A stretch of DNA of 64,000 nt, taken from positions 30,530 to 94,529 of the forward strand of contig JAGASJ010000099.1 of the NCBI GenBank assembly GCA_017621795.1, given 5' to 3'. Position numbers and translations under genes: made by a program. The DNA is from Oscillospiraceae bacterium. GTDB lineage: Bacteria; Bacillota; Clostridia; Oscillospirales; Oscillospiraceae. A model generated the notes under the pieces. The model saw nothing but the letters and a program-made list of their open reading frames with translations, made no database searches and was not told the origin of the DNA. Below are positions 51,121 to 58,998 of the stretch, piece by piece; position 1 is the stretch's first letter; every line of letters starts with the position of its first letter.

Positions 51121-53370
51121 ATGGCACGAAAGAAAAAAGAAACACCGGTGGATGCAAAAAAGATTGATACCAGTCACGTGGTCGGTCTTGTCGGCTCCAC
51201 AACAGAGCAGGCGATCTCTGAAACGTTAGAGATTAACTATATGCCTTACGCCATGTCTGTGATTGTATCCCGTGCAATTCCGGAGATCGATGGCTTTAAA
51301 CCTTCCCATAGAAAGCTGCTGTATACGATGTATAAAATGGGGCTTTTAAAAGGGAAAATGACAAAGTCCGCCAATATTGTGGGACAAACGATGCAGCTTA
51401 ACCCCCACGGTGATGCGGCCATTTATGAGACGATGGTTCGTCTTGCCCGGGGCAACGAAACATTATTGCATCCGTTTGTTGCATCAAAGGGTAACTTTGG
51501 TAAGGTTTATTCCAGAGATATGGCTTATGCTGCTTCCCGTTATACGGAGGCGAAGTTGGAGCCGCTGTGTGAGGAGCTTTTTAAGGATATCGACTTAGAT
51601 ACAGTAGATATGGTCGATAACTACGATGCCTCCCGCAAAGAGCCAACGCTATTACCCACATCTTTTCCCAATGTGCTGGTCTCTGCAAACCAGGGTATTG
51701 CCGTTGGTATGGCATCCAATATCTGCTCGTTCAACTTGGCAGAGGTCTGCAATACAGCCATTGCAATGATGAATAATCCGGAGCACGACATTTTGGAAAC
51801 ACTGCCGGGACCGGATTTTTCCACAGGTGCCGAGCTGATTTTTGATGAAGAGTCTACCCGCGAGATTTATAACACAGGCAGAGGAAGCTTTAAACTTCGG
51901 GCAAAGTGGCGCTATCAGAAAAAGGAAAATATCATTGAGATTTACGAAATTCCTTATTCCACCACCAGCGAAGTGATTATTGATAAGGTCGCTGAGCTGA
52001 TCAAGGCCGGAAAAATTAAAGAGATCAATGATATGCGCGATGAAACCGACCTCAGCGGTCTAAAGCTTGCCATTGATCTAAAGCGGGGCGTTGAGCCGGA
52101 AAAGCTGATGCAAAAGCTCTTCAGACTGACCCCTCTGCAGGACAGCTTTGCCTGCAACTTTAATATTCTGATCGCCGGAATGCCCCGCGTAATGGGCGTT
52201 GGTGAAATTCTGGAAGAGTGGACTGCTTGGCGTACGGAGTGCGTTATGCGCCGTATTCACTTCCAAATTTCCAAGAAAAAAGACAGACTGCATTTGCTCA
52301 AGGGCTTAGAGCGTATTCTTTTGGATATTGACAAAGCCATTTCTATTATTCGCGAGACAGAAATGGAAAGCGAGGTCATTCCCAACTTGATGATTGGGTT
52401 CGGCATTGACGAAATTCAGGCAAATTATGTTGCCGAGATTAAATTACGCAATATCAACAAAGAATATATTTTGAAGCAATTAAAGGCTGTTGATGAATTA
52501 GAAAAGGAAATTGCAGACCTTCAGGATACACTGAACAGTAAGCGCCGACTGAAAAACCTGATTATCGGGGAATTGAAGGAAGTTGCTGAAAAATTTGGTC
52601 AACCGAGAAAAACCGAAATCATCTACGATTATCAGGCTGCAGAACCGGAAGCGGAGGAGGACGATACTCCTGATTATCCTGTAACGATGTTTGTCTCTAA
52701 GGAAGGCTATTTAAAGAAAATCACGCAGCAAAGTCTTCGTATGTCCGGCGAGCAGAAGTTTAAGGAAGGGGACAGCTTGGCCTATAGCGCGGAGACGAAT
52801 AATAAAGCTGAAATTTTGGTCTTTACCGATAAATGCCAGTGTTATAAAAGCCGCCTTTCCGTGTTTGAAGACGGCAAGGCGTCTCAGCTTGGTGATTATT
52901 TGCCGCAGAAGCTTGGTATGGATGCAGGGGAAAACGTACTGCATGTTGTATTGCCCGGTGACTACAAAGGCTTTATGATGTTCTTCTTTGAAAACGGTAA
53001 GGCCGCAAAGGTGCCCCTTTCTGCCTACGAAACGAAGACCAATCGCAAGAAGCTTGTTGCCGCGTTCTCGGATAAGAGCCCATTGAAGGGCGCAATGGTG
53101 CTCACTGCCGACTGTCAGGTCGCAATTTATTCCACCGATAATCGTGCTGCTGTTATTTCCACGGCACAGCTTCTCCCCAAAACCACCAAGAACACGATCG
53201 GTGTTAGTGTGATGTCTGTTAAGAAAAAGGCGACTGTCGAACGTGTAGTGCCCTTGGAGGATAGCGGAATCGTGAATGTTTCCCGATACCGCAGCAGAAA
53301 TATTCCTACAGCCGGCGCATTGCTGAAAGAGGAAGATTTGCCCAATAAACAAATATCTTTTGACATGTAA
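51121..53370 (+). CDS. Divergent type II topoisomerase subunit A (GyrA/ParC-like)
   Basis: This 749-residue protein carries the DNA breakage-reunion domain with INYMPYAMSVIVSRAIPEIDGFKPSHRKLL, and the catalytic Tyr141 in MAYAASRYTEAKLEPL. The classical GyrA has AAMRYTE. A coiled coil follows (about 440-500), then a shortened C-terminal domain (about 520-740) with beta-pinwheel-like repeats but no clear GyrA-box. It is co-transcribed with the subunit-B gene. The best reading is a topoisomerase IV-type enzyme of the divergent clostridial group. Quinolone-determining positions do not line up safely by eye. Confidence 0.85.
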   Translation: MARKKKETPVDAKKIDTSHVVGLVGSTTEQAISETLEINYMPYAMSVIVSRAIPEIDGFKPSHRKLLYTMYKMGLLKGKMTKSANIVGQTMQLNPHGDAAIYETMVRLARGNETLLHPFVASKGNFGKVYSRDMAYAASRYTEAKLEPLCEELFKDIDLDTVDMVDNYDASRKEPTLLPTSFPNVLVSANQGIAVGMASNICSFNLAEVCNTAIAMMNNPEHDILETLPGPDFSTGAELIFDEESTREIYNTGRGSFKLRAKWRYQKKENIIEIYEIPYSTTSEVIIDKVAELIKAGKIKEINDMRDETDLSGLKLAIDLKRGVEPEKLMQKLFRLTPLQDSFACNFNILIAGMPRVMGVGEILEEWTAWRTECVMRRIHFQISKKKDRLHLLKGLERILLDIDKAISIIRETEMESEVIPNLMIGFGIDEIQANYVAEIKLRNINKEYILKQLKAVDELEKEIADLQDTLNSKRRLKNLIIGELKEVAEKFGQPRKTEIIYDYQAAEPEAEEDDTPDYPVTMFVSKEGYLKKITQQSLRMSGEQKFKEGDSLAYSAETNNKAEILVFTDKCQCYKSRLSVFEDGKASQLGDYLPQKLGMDAGENVLHVVLPGDYKGFMMFFFENGKAAKVPLSAYETKTNRKKLVAAFSDKSPLKGAMVLTADCQVAIYSTDNRAAVISTAQLLPKTTKNTIGVSVMSVKKKATVERVVPLEDSGIVNVSRYRSRNIPTAGALLKEEDLPNKQISFDM

Positions 53371-53381
53371 CGGAGTATGTA

Positions 53382-54236
53382 ATGAAAAAGAACCTGTTGG
53401 ATTTATTTAAGATTGCGATCGGATGTGTCTTTTTCGGCGTTGGATTCAATTGGTTTTTAGAGCCCTGTGGGCTGAATGCAGGCGGCCTTAGTGGCCTTGC
53501 CATGGTTTTTCATCATTTGTGGCCCATCGCACCCATCGGTGTTCTAACAGCTGCAATGAATCTTCCGCTATTTGCATTTGGCGGCATTAAGATCGGGAAG
53601 CGCTTTTTCTTCGGCTCATTGGTGGGAATGATTCTCACATCCGTCTCCATTGATGCGTTCTCGTTTCTCCCCGGATTTGAAACGGAGACCTTGTTATCTG
53701 CGGTTTATGGAGGGCTGATCTGCGGATTCGGATTGGGACTGGTTTTTTCTACCGGTGGCTCAACAGGCGGATCCGATATTATCGTGCGTCTGCTGAAGCT
53801 TCGGTATCAAAACGTTCCCATTGGAATTATTAGTATTTGCTTTGATATGTGTGTCGCGGTGCTGACCGGTATTGTGTTCAAAGATTTTAAGCTGGCGCTT
53901 TACAGTGGCATTTCCATTTTTGTCTGCGGCCGTGTCATTGATGCTGTCGTATATCGTTTCGACTATTCAAAGGTCGTTATTATCATCTCTCAGCATCACC
54001 GTCAGATTGCGGATCAAATTAGTGATAAGCTCAAGCGCGGCGCGACTTTTTTGGATGGCCACGGGTCATATAGCGGAGCAGAGACAAAGGTTATTCTCAC
54101 GGTTGTTAAAAAACAGCAGATTTCTGATTTAAAGCAGCTTGTGGTAGAAATTGACCCTGAAGCATTTATCATCGTTCAAGAGGCGCATCAGGTACTGGGA
54201 GACGGATTCTCCCGTTATTCTAAATATTCTTTATGA
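53382..54236 (+). CDS. yitT: YitT-family membrane protein (DUF161/DUF2179)
   Basis: This 284-residue protein has five to six N-terminal membrane helices (AIGCVFFGVGFNWFLEPCGLNAGGLSGLAM, STGGSTGGSDIIVRLLKLRYQNVPIG) and a cytoplasmic C-terminal DUF2179 domain (about 205-280, KVVIIISQHHRQIADQISDKL, then GSYSGAETKVILTVVKKQQI). The family is very common in Firmicutes; no transport substrate is firmly established. GGAG precedes ATG 53382, 12 bp after the topoisomerase stop, so it may be on that transcript. Confidence 0.88.
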   Translation: MKKNLLDLFKIAIGCVFFGVGFNWFLEPCGLNAGGLSGLAMVFHHLWPIAPIGVLTAAMNLPLFAFGGIKIGKRFFFGSLVGMILTSVSIDAFSFLPGFETETLLSAVYGGLICGFGLGLVFSTGGSTGGSDIIVRLLKLRYQNVPIGIISICFDMCVAVLTGIVFKDFKLALYSGISIFVCGRVIDAVVYRFDYSKVVIIISQHHRQIADQISDKLKRGATFLDGHGSYSGAETKVILTVVKKQQISDLKQLVVEIDPEAFIIVQEAHQVLGDGFSRYSKYSL

Positions 54237-54254
54237 TGCAGGGAGGGGAGTGCT

Positions 54255-55340
54255 ATGAAAAAAATCGGTTCCATCATTCTTGCTACAGCACTCCTTTTGT
54301 GCTTTAGCGGCTGTGGCCTGTGGATGAATGGCTCATATCGTTCTGAAATACCCCATCGGGAGGATTCGAATGCAGGCACACATCTGAGCACAGAGGTTTC
54401 CAGCTACAGCCAGCTGTGCGATACACTTCTGCAGATGATCTCCAACGGCACGCAATCCGAAGTGATTTATTTCGTCAATATGGATTCCAATCAAATGAAA
54501 TTTCATATGCCGCGCGCCATAGAAGAGGTTACGCAGAAAACACCACTTGGTGCTTACGCTGTTGAAAGCATAACTTTTGAAAGCGGTAAAAATACAGGTA
54601 AAAATGCCGTCGAGGTTTCCATCTCTTATATACACGGACGCTCTGAGATTTTGCGCATACGAAAAGCCGAGTCGGTAAATGATGTATATAAGATCATTGA
54701 TTCTGCGTTAAACAACTGTGACGTGTCTGCCACCATCTATGTGAATGATTATGAGGCGTTCGACGCAACGCAATATGTACAGGATTATGTAGATCTTCAT
54801 CCTGATATCTGTATGGAAATGCCCCAGGTCACTGCCACAGTTTATCCGGAAAACGGTAAGGACCGTATTGTGGAGGTTCTGTTTTCCTATAATACCAGCA
54901 GGGAAACACTTCGTCAGATGCAGCAGACGGTAGAACCGATCTTTGACTCGGCAGAGTTGTATGTTCGCGGAGACGGTGATTTGGCTGAAAAGTACTATCA
55001 GCTGTATTCGTTTTTGATCGAACGCTATGACTATAGCTTTGAAACCTCTATCACGCCGTCTTATCATCTGCTTCGCCACGGGGTAGGAGACAGTAAGGCG
55101 TTTGCAACCGTGTATGCCAGGATGTGTGTACGTGCAGGCCTTGAATGTGCGGTGATTTCCGGCGCAAAGGCGGGAGAGAGCAGTTTTTGGAACGCAATCA
55201 TTTTAGATGATCAAACGCTTTATGTGGATTTGCTTGCCTGCAATGCTTCCGGACATTTCCAAACAAAAACAAAAGAGCAGATGACCGGATACGTATGGGA
55301 TTATGATATGGATCTTTCTGCATCTGAAGAAAATCAGTAA
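54255..55340 (+). CDS. Lipoprotein with degenerate transglutaminase-like domain
   Basis: This 361-residue protein has a lipoprotein signal (MKKIGSIILATALLLCFSGCG) with the acylated Cys at residue 20, a middle part with two similar ~90-residue beta-alpha units (about 40-210), and a C-terminal transglutaminase-like segment. The expected catalytic Cys position reads HGVGDSKAFATVYARMCVRAG, without a Cys at the GxCxxxA position, and the His motif reads SFWNAIILDD instead of HAWN. So the fold is probably kept without protease activity. It sits after yitT with an 18-bp gap and ends before a strong hairpin. Confidence 0.7.
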   Translation: MKKIGSIILATALLLCFSGCGLWMNGSYRSEIPHREDSNAGTHLSTEVSSYSQLCDTLLQMISNGTQSEVIYFVNMDSNQMKFHMPRAIEEVTQKTPLGAYAVESITFESGKNTGKNAVEVSISYIHGRSEILRIRKAESVNDVYKIIDSALNNCDVSATIYVNDYEAFDATQYVQDYVDLHPDICMEMPQVTATVYPENGKDRIVEVLFSYNTSRETLRQMQQTVEPIFDSAELYVRGDGDLAEKYYQLYSFLIERYDYSFETSITPSYHLLRHGVGDSKAFATVYARMCVRAGLECAVISGAKAGESSFWNAIILDDQTLYVDLLACNASGHFQTKTKEQMTGYVWDYDMDLSASEENQ

Positions 55341-55357
55341 ATAGGAATATTATTCAA

Positions 55358-55391
55358 ATCGTGCCGGAGCAGTTGCTCCGGCACGATCATT
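55358..55391. terminator. Terminator hairpin just upstream of the recombinase gene
   Basis: ATCGTGCCGGAGC and GCTCCGGCACGAT form a 13-bp perfect stem with an AGTT loop, followed by CATTTTG. A nearly identical hairpin is found at 63910-63942. Confidence 0.8.
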
Positions 55392-55411
55392 TTGTGTAAG
55401 GAGTATTTTGT

Positions 55412-56251
55412 ATGAGAAGAATAATCACAGATTTAATGATTGAGCAATTTGAAGTCTTCCTTCAGACGGACGAAAAAAGCGAAAATACGATAGAGAAGTA
55501 TGTTCGCGATGTGAAGGCGTTTTCCATATTTGCTCGGACGTGTGAAATCAGCAAGGCGGTGGTGATGGCGTATAAAGCATCACTTATTAAGAATTATGAG
55601 GTATCAAGTGCAAATTCTATGATTGCCGCTGTGAACGCTTTTTTGCGGTATCTTGGGTGGATAGATTGTTGCATCAAACAGTTTAAGCTGCAGAAGAAAA
55701 CATATTGTTCTGAGGAAAGAGAACTGACGAAAGCGGAGTATGTTCGCCTTGTAGACACAGCAAGGCAAAAAGGCAACGAGCGATTGCATCTGCTTTTGCA
55801 AACGATCTGCGGAACAGGGATCCGCGTAAGTGAATTGCAGTTTATCACCGTTGAGGCGGTGCGTAGGGGAGAGGCTGTTGTTACGTGCAAGAACAAAACC
55901 CGAACAGTGTTCATCGTTCGATCACTGCAGAAAAAGCTTTTAAACTACATTAGGGAAAGGGGGATGACTGTGGGATGCATCTTTAGTACGAGATCCGGTA
56001 AGCCTGTGAGCAGATGTAAAATTTGGCGCGAAATGAAGGCGCTGTGCCGACAGGCTGAGGTATCGCCCGGCAAGGTGTTTCCCCATAATCTGCGCCATCT
56101 GTTTGCCCGTACATTTTACGGAATTGAAAAGGATATTGCAAAACTGGCTGATATTTTGGGCCACAGCAGTGTGAATACCACACGGATCTACATCATTACG
56201 ACCGGTGCAGAGCACCGACGCAAGATGGAAAATATGCGCTTGATAATATAA
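55412..56251 (+). CDS. Tyrosine recombinase (phage-integrase family), probable inversion recombinase
   Basis: This 279-residue protein has an N-terminal SAM-like core-binding domain (about 8-90; FLQTDEKSENTIEKYVRDV) and a complete catalytic domain: Arg138 (GTGIRVSEL), Lys162, His225-x-x-Arg228 (FPHNLRHLFA), His251 (LGHSSVNTTRIYI) and Tyr260. The size is that of XerC/D-like and inversion recombinases, shorter than most prophage integrases. AAGGAG precedes ATG 55412. Only 27 bp after its stop begins the first of two perfect inverted repeats that flank a promoter, so it is likely the recombinase that flips this segment. No prophage or ICE backbone surrounds it. Confidence 0.9.
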   Translation: MRRIITDLMIEQFEVFLQTDEKSENTIEKYVRDVKAFSIFARTCEISKAVVMAYKASLIKNYEVSSANSMIAAVNAFLRYLGWIDCCIKQFKLQKKTYCSEERELTKAEYVRLVDTARQKGNERLHLLLQTICGTGIRVSELQFITVEAVRRGEAVVTCKNKTRTVFIVRSLQKKLLNYIRERGMTVGCIFSTRSGKPVSRCKIWREMKALCRQAEVSPGKVFPHNLRHLFARTFYGIEKDIAKLADILGHSSVNTTRIYIITTGAEHRRKMENMRLII

Positions 56252-56278
56252 AAATAGCCACCAGAAACGTCGACTATG

Positions 56279-56299
56279 ACATAATCGGCATTATGTTGT
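56279..56299. repeat. Left 21-bp inverted repeat (recombination site)
   Basis: It contains ACATAATCGGCATTATGT plus three further bases. The arms ACATAAT and ATTATGT are themselves inverted around a CGGC centre, the layout of a tyrosine-recombinase core site. It is the exact reverse complement of 56526-56546. Confidence 0.85.
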
Positions 56300-56461
56300 A
56301 AATTTACATAAGCAAAGAGTACATTTTAGCAAACAAAATAATATTTTCCTAAAAATAAGCATAGCAAAGCAAGCCTTATCTCAATGTTTTCCGAAAAGGC
56401 TTATTTGTACTGTAAAAAAACGACAAATTTCGGATATATCATACTTTTCACGCTAAAATTG

Positions 56462-56490
56462 TTGTAAAAACATTTACAGTATGCTATAAT
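56462..56490 (+). promoter_or_regulatory. Promoter inside the invertible segment
   Basis: TTGTAA (56462-56467), a 17-bp spacer, an extended TGC and a perfect TATAAT (56485-56490). Transcription would start near 56497, pass the right repeat and reach the SPFH gene at 56572. A short AGGTT...AACCT stem lies at 56514-56529 between promoter and repeat. Confidence 0.8.
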
Positions 56491-56525
56491 ACATTGGTTA
56501 AAATAGGTTCGGTGTAACCTAAAAC

Positions 56526-56546
56526 ACAACATAATGCCGATTATGT
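56526..56546. repeat. Right 21-bp inverted repeat (recombination site)
   Basis: It contains ACATAATGCCGATTATGT, the reverse complement of the left site. Here the arms extend further (CAACATAAT and ATTATGTTG), and the asymmetric centre is GCCG. Confidence 0.85.
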
Positions 56547-56571
56547 TGCTTGAAATATAGGAGGGAGTTTT

Positions 56572-57813
56572 ATGGCACAGATTGCGGAAATTATCAAATA
56601 TGAAGGTGATAATAGCACCTTCATTTGGAAACATCCCAGCGAGGACTTTAATAGCTTGACACAGCTGATCGTTCACGAAAGCCAAGAAGCCATTTTCTTT
56701 ATGAATGGTCAGGCACTTGATTTGTTTGGTCCTGGCCGCTATACGCTCGAAACGCAAAATATCCCTAAAATCGGAAAATTTCTTAATCGCGCTACTGGCG
56801 GCGAAACGCCCTTCCATTGCGAAGTTTATTTCATCAATAAAACAGAGCGGATGTCCATTAAATGGGGCACTGACAGCAAAGTGCAGTATGTTGAGCCTAC
56901 ATACGGATTTCCCATTTCTATCGGCGCTTCCGGTGAGATGAGCCTGCGTGCCGAGGATAGCCGAAAATTGCTCCTAAAATTAGTCGGTACCGAAAACTTC
57001 CTTGGTCAGCAGAAATTGATCGGTTTCTTCCGTGCTTTCTTGATGACTCGCGTGAAAACCTATATTGCGCAGGTTATGAAAGCGAATGCAATCAATATCT
57101 TTGAAATTGACGAAAATCTGACACTGTTTTCTAATGCCATCAAGAATCTGCTAGTCAATGATTTTGTCGATTATGGTGTTTCTCTTGAGCAGTTCTTTGT
57201 GACGAATGTGCTGAAACCGGATGGCGATAGACAGTACGAAAAATTCAAAGAACTTCACTTTCGTCAATATGCGGATATTGCAGAGGCCAAACTGCGCCAG
57301 CAGACCGATTTAATTTACGCACAAACAGAGGCACAAAAGATCATTATCGACTCCCAGGCACAAGCCACCAAGCGTGCGCAAGAAGGTTATACCTATCAGC
57401 AGGAGCGTGGCTTTGACGTGGCAACTGAGGTTGCTAGGAATGAAGCAGTTGGACAATTTACGAACTTGGGTGTTGGTCTTGGCACTATGGCCGGTATCGG
57501 TGGCGTTGTTGCCGGAACGGTCGGTGGCGCAATGAATGATGCCTTAAGTCAAATACCCGTAGGAACGGCAGACACCTGTGTTAAGTGCGGAGCAGCAATT
57601 CCGACAAATGCTAAATTCTGTTTGGAATGCGGAGAAAAGGTTGTTCCCAAGCTCCCGGATAATATGATCATTTGCCCCGAATGTGGAAATACCGTTGTAA
57701 AGGGCAAGTTCTGTCCAGAATGTGGTCACAAGTTTATTACAGCTTGCCCCAACTGTGGTAAAGAGATAGTTCCAGGTGCAAAGTTCTGCCTGGAATGTGG
57801 CGAGAAGCTTTGA
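56572..57813 (+). CDS. SPFH-domain protein with three C-terminal zinc ribbons
   Basis: This 413-residue protein has an SPFH/band-7 domain (about 15-235; ESQEAIFFMNGQALDLFGPG, YFINKTERMSIKWGT), a helical Gln/Ala-rich segment (235-290), a Gly-rich hydrophobic stretch (about 300-325, LGVGLGTMAGIGGVVAGTVG) and three zinc ribbons: CVKCG...CLECG (Cys336 on), CPECG...CPECG, and CPNCG...CLECG. It resembles the YdjI/virion-core-like SPFH group. SPFH proteins oligomerise on membranes as scaffolds. It is the first gene behind the invertible promoter, with GGAGGGAG before ATG 56572. I infer a scaffold for the TIR effector encoded three genes later. Confidence 0.85.
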   Translation: MAQIAEIIKYEGDNSTFIWKHPSEDFNSLTQLIVHESQEAIFFMNGQALDLFGPGRYTLETQNIPKIGKFLNRATGGETPFHCEVYFINKTERMSIKWGTDSKVQYVEPTYGFPISIGASGEMSLRAEDSRKLLLKLVGTENFLGQQKLIGFFRAFLMTRVKTYIAQVMKANAINIFEIDENLTLFSNAIKNLLVNDFVDYGVSLEQFFVTNVLKPDGDRQYEKFKELHFRQYADIAEAKLRQQTDLIYAQTEAQKIIIDSQAQATKRAQEGYTYQQERGFDVATEVARNEAVGQFTNLGVGLGTMAGIGGVVAGTVGGAMNDALSQIPVGTADTCVKCGAAIPTNAKFCLECGEKVVPKLPDNMIICPECGNTVVKGKFCPECGHKFITACPNCGKEIVPGAKFCLECGEKL

Positions 57814-57828
57814 TAGGAGGGTGTTGTT

Positions 57829-58527
57829 ATGAAAAAACGGTTTTGTATATATGCTACCGCGTGGGCAGTTTTGTTGGCGCTCTTTAATGTTATTGCATTT
57901 GTGTCTCCCGGCTGTATTTGGGTTGAGAAATATGATGCAGTATTTTGGATTGGTTACGCCTTTATAACCGTAACATTCCTTGGGCAGCTTGCTTGCGCAT
58001 GGTATGCACTAAAAGAAGAGCGTGCTACTAAGTTGTTTTATAAGGTTTCCCTGATCACTACCAGCTATACCGGCCTAATCGTTACTTTTGTGATCGGCGG
58101 TCTGTGTATGCTGATCTCTCCACTGCCTTACTGGATTGGCATTCTTGTTTGCAGCATTGTTTTAGCTACAAATGTGTTGGCGGTCATTAAAACAGCTGCT
58201 GCGATTGAAGATGTACAAACGATCGACGAGAAGGTTAAAGTGCAAACGGGTTTTATTAAAATGCTGGCTGTGGATGCAGAGGGTTTAATCTCCCGTGCAA
58301 AAAGCGAAACTATCAAAGCAGAATGCAAGAAAGTTTATGAATCAGTCCGTTATTCTGACCCTATGAGCCAAGATTCTCTTTCTCGAATTGAAGAACAACT
58401 TTCAGAGCAGTTCGCAAAGCTCTCTAAAGCAATTGACGACGATAGGACGGATTTGGTGTTGGCAATTACTGCAGATTTTTTGGCTCTCTTGTCAGAAAGA
58501 AACAAAAAATGCAAGTTGTTGAAATGA
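57829..58527 (+). CDS. Four-helix membrane protein with cytoplasmic helical tail, unknown
   Basis: This 232-residue protein has four hydrophobic helices (about 7-29, 40-62, 73-98 and 103-125) and then ~105 cytoplasmic residues of helical, charged character (VKVQTGFIKMLAVDAEGLISRAKSETIKAECKKVYESVRYSD...RIEEQLSEQFAKLSKAIDDD). I do not recognise a family. The tail pattern recalls helical cytoplasmic tails of proteins paired with SPFH partners, but that is only impression. GGAGGG precedes ATG 57829; the gap from the SPFH gene is 15 bp and the next start 9 bp away, so it belongs to the switch-controlled operon. Confidence 0.75.
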   Translation: MKKRFCIYATAWAVLLALFNVIAFVSPGCIWVEKYDAVFWIGYAFITVTFLGQLACAWYALKEERATKLFYKVSLITTSYTGLIVTFVIGGLCMLISPLPYWIGILVCSIVLATNVLAVIKTAAAIEDVQTIDEKVKVQTGFIKMLAVDAEGLISRAKSETIKAECKKVYESVRYSDPMSQDSLSRIEEQLSEQFAKLSKAIDDDRTDLVLAITADFLALLSERNKKCKLLK

Positions 58528-58536
58528 GGTGCGGTT

Positions 58537-58980
58537 GTGACGATTGATGCCTATATGTCGCTTTATCATATAAAGAGAAAAGAAACCGTTATAAAGTGGA
58601 TCTTGAATGGATATATCCCCAATGCAAATTTGGGTGCTGATTATATTCCGAATTCTGCTCGGATGCCGTATATCTCCGCTCGTGCGAAAAATGCGAAAGC
58701 AATTTATAAAAGTATTATCGATGCCACAATGCAGCTTAAACACGTAGTTCCGGAATTATATAAAAACATTACTAGTGAAGAGTTTGATGGATACATCCGA
58801 AGACTCACTGAAAGTGGTTATATCGAAATTCGCACTGCAGATGGTGTCTGCTATTATGATGCTACATTAAAAACAGCAAATTTTAATCTGAAAAATATTA
58901 TTCAATTTACACGGGCAGTATCCGCAGGCGTTGCAGAAGGGGTAACAACAGCGGCACTCAATCAATGTGCACATACATAA
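58537..58980 (+). CDS. Protein with excisionase-like N-terminal helix-turn-helix, unknown
   Basis: This 147-residue protein starts with GTG 58537 (GAGGTG upstream). Residues 1-50 (MTIDAYMSLYHIKRKETVIKWILN, then GYIPNANLGADYIPNSARMPY) look like the MerR/excisionase fold, which reads V..WI..G.IPNA..G..Y.IP. The middle (ELYKNITSEEFDGYIRRLTESGYIEIRTADGVCYYDATLK) could be a small winged domain. The C-terminus is Ala/Val-rich. No family is certain. In this place, within the operon driven by an invertible promoter, it could be a directionality factor for the recombinase or a regulator of the TIR effector; both are inference. Confidence 0.7.
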   Translation: MTIDAYMSLYHIKRKETVIKWILNGYIPNANLGADYIPNSARMPYISARAKNAKAIYKSIIDATMQLKHVVPELYKNITSEEFDGYIRRLTESGYIEIRTADGVCYYDATLKTANFNLKNIIQFTRAVSAGVAEGVTTAALNQCAHT

Positions 58981-58998
58981 GAAAAGGATGATTATATA

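Larger units (their letters stand above)
56279..56546. mobile_element. Putative invertible promoter segment (phase-variation switch)
   Basis: Perfect 21-bp inverted repeats enclose 226 bp of very AT-rich, gene-free DNA that holds a strong promoter near its right end, pointing to the downstream operon. It lies directly between a tyrosine recombinase gene and the first gene of the TIR operon. The size (268 bp) and architecture match known invertible promoters of gut bacteria. In the drawn orientation the operon should be ON; after inversion the promoter would point at the 3' end of the recombinase gene. No gene lies in 56252-56571. Confidence 0.8.

Noticed and set aside
55412-56251. Recombinase as prophage or ICE integrase
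   Set aside because: No phage structural, relaxase or transfer genes are near, the protein is short, and matching inverted (not direct att-like) repeats lie directly beside it, which fits an inversion recombinase better.
56371-56408. Terminator for the recombinase gene inside the invertible segment (AAGCCTT...AAGGCTT)
   Set aside because: The stem is only 7 bp with a long loop and weak T run; it could matter for insulation of the switch but is too weak to annotate.
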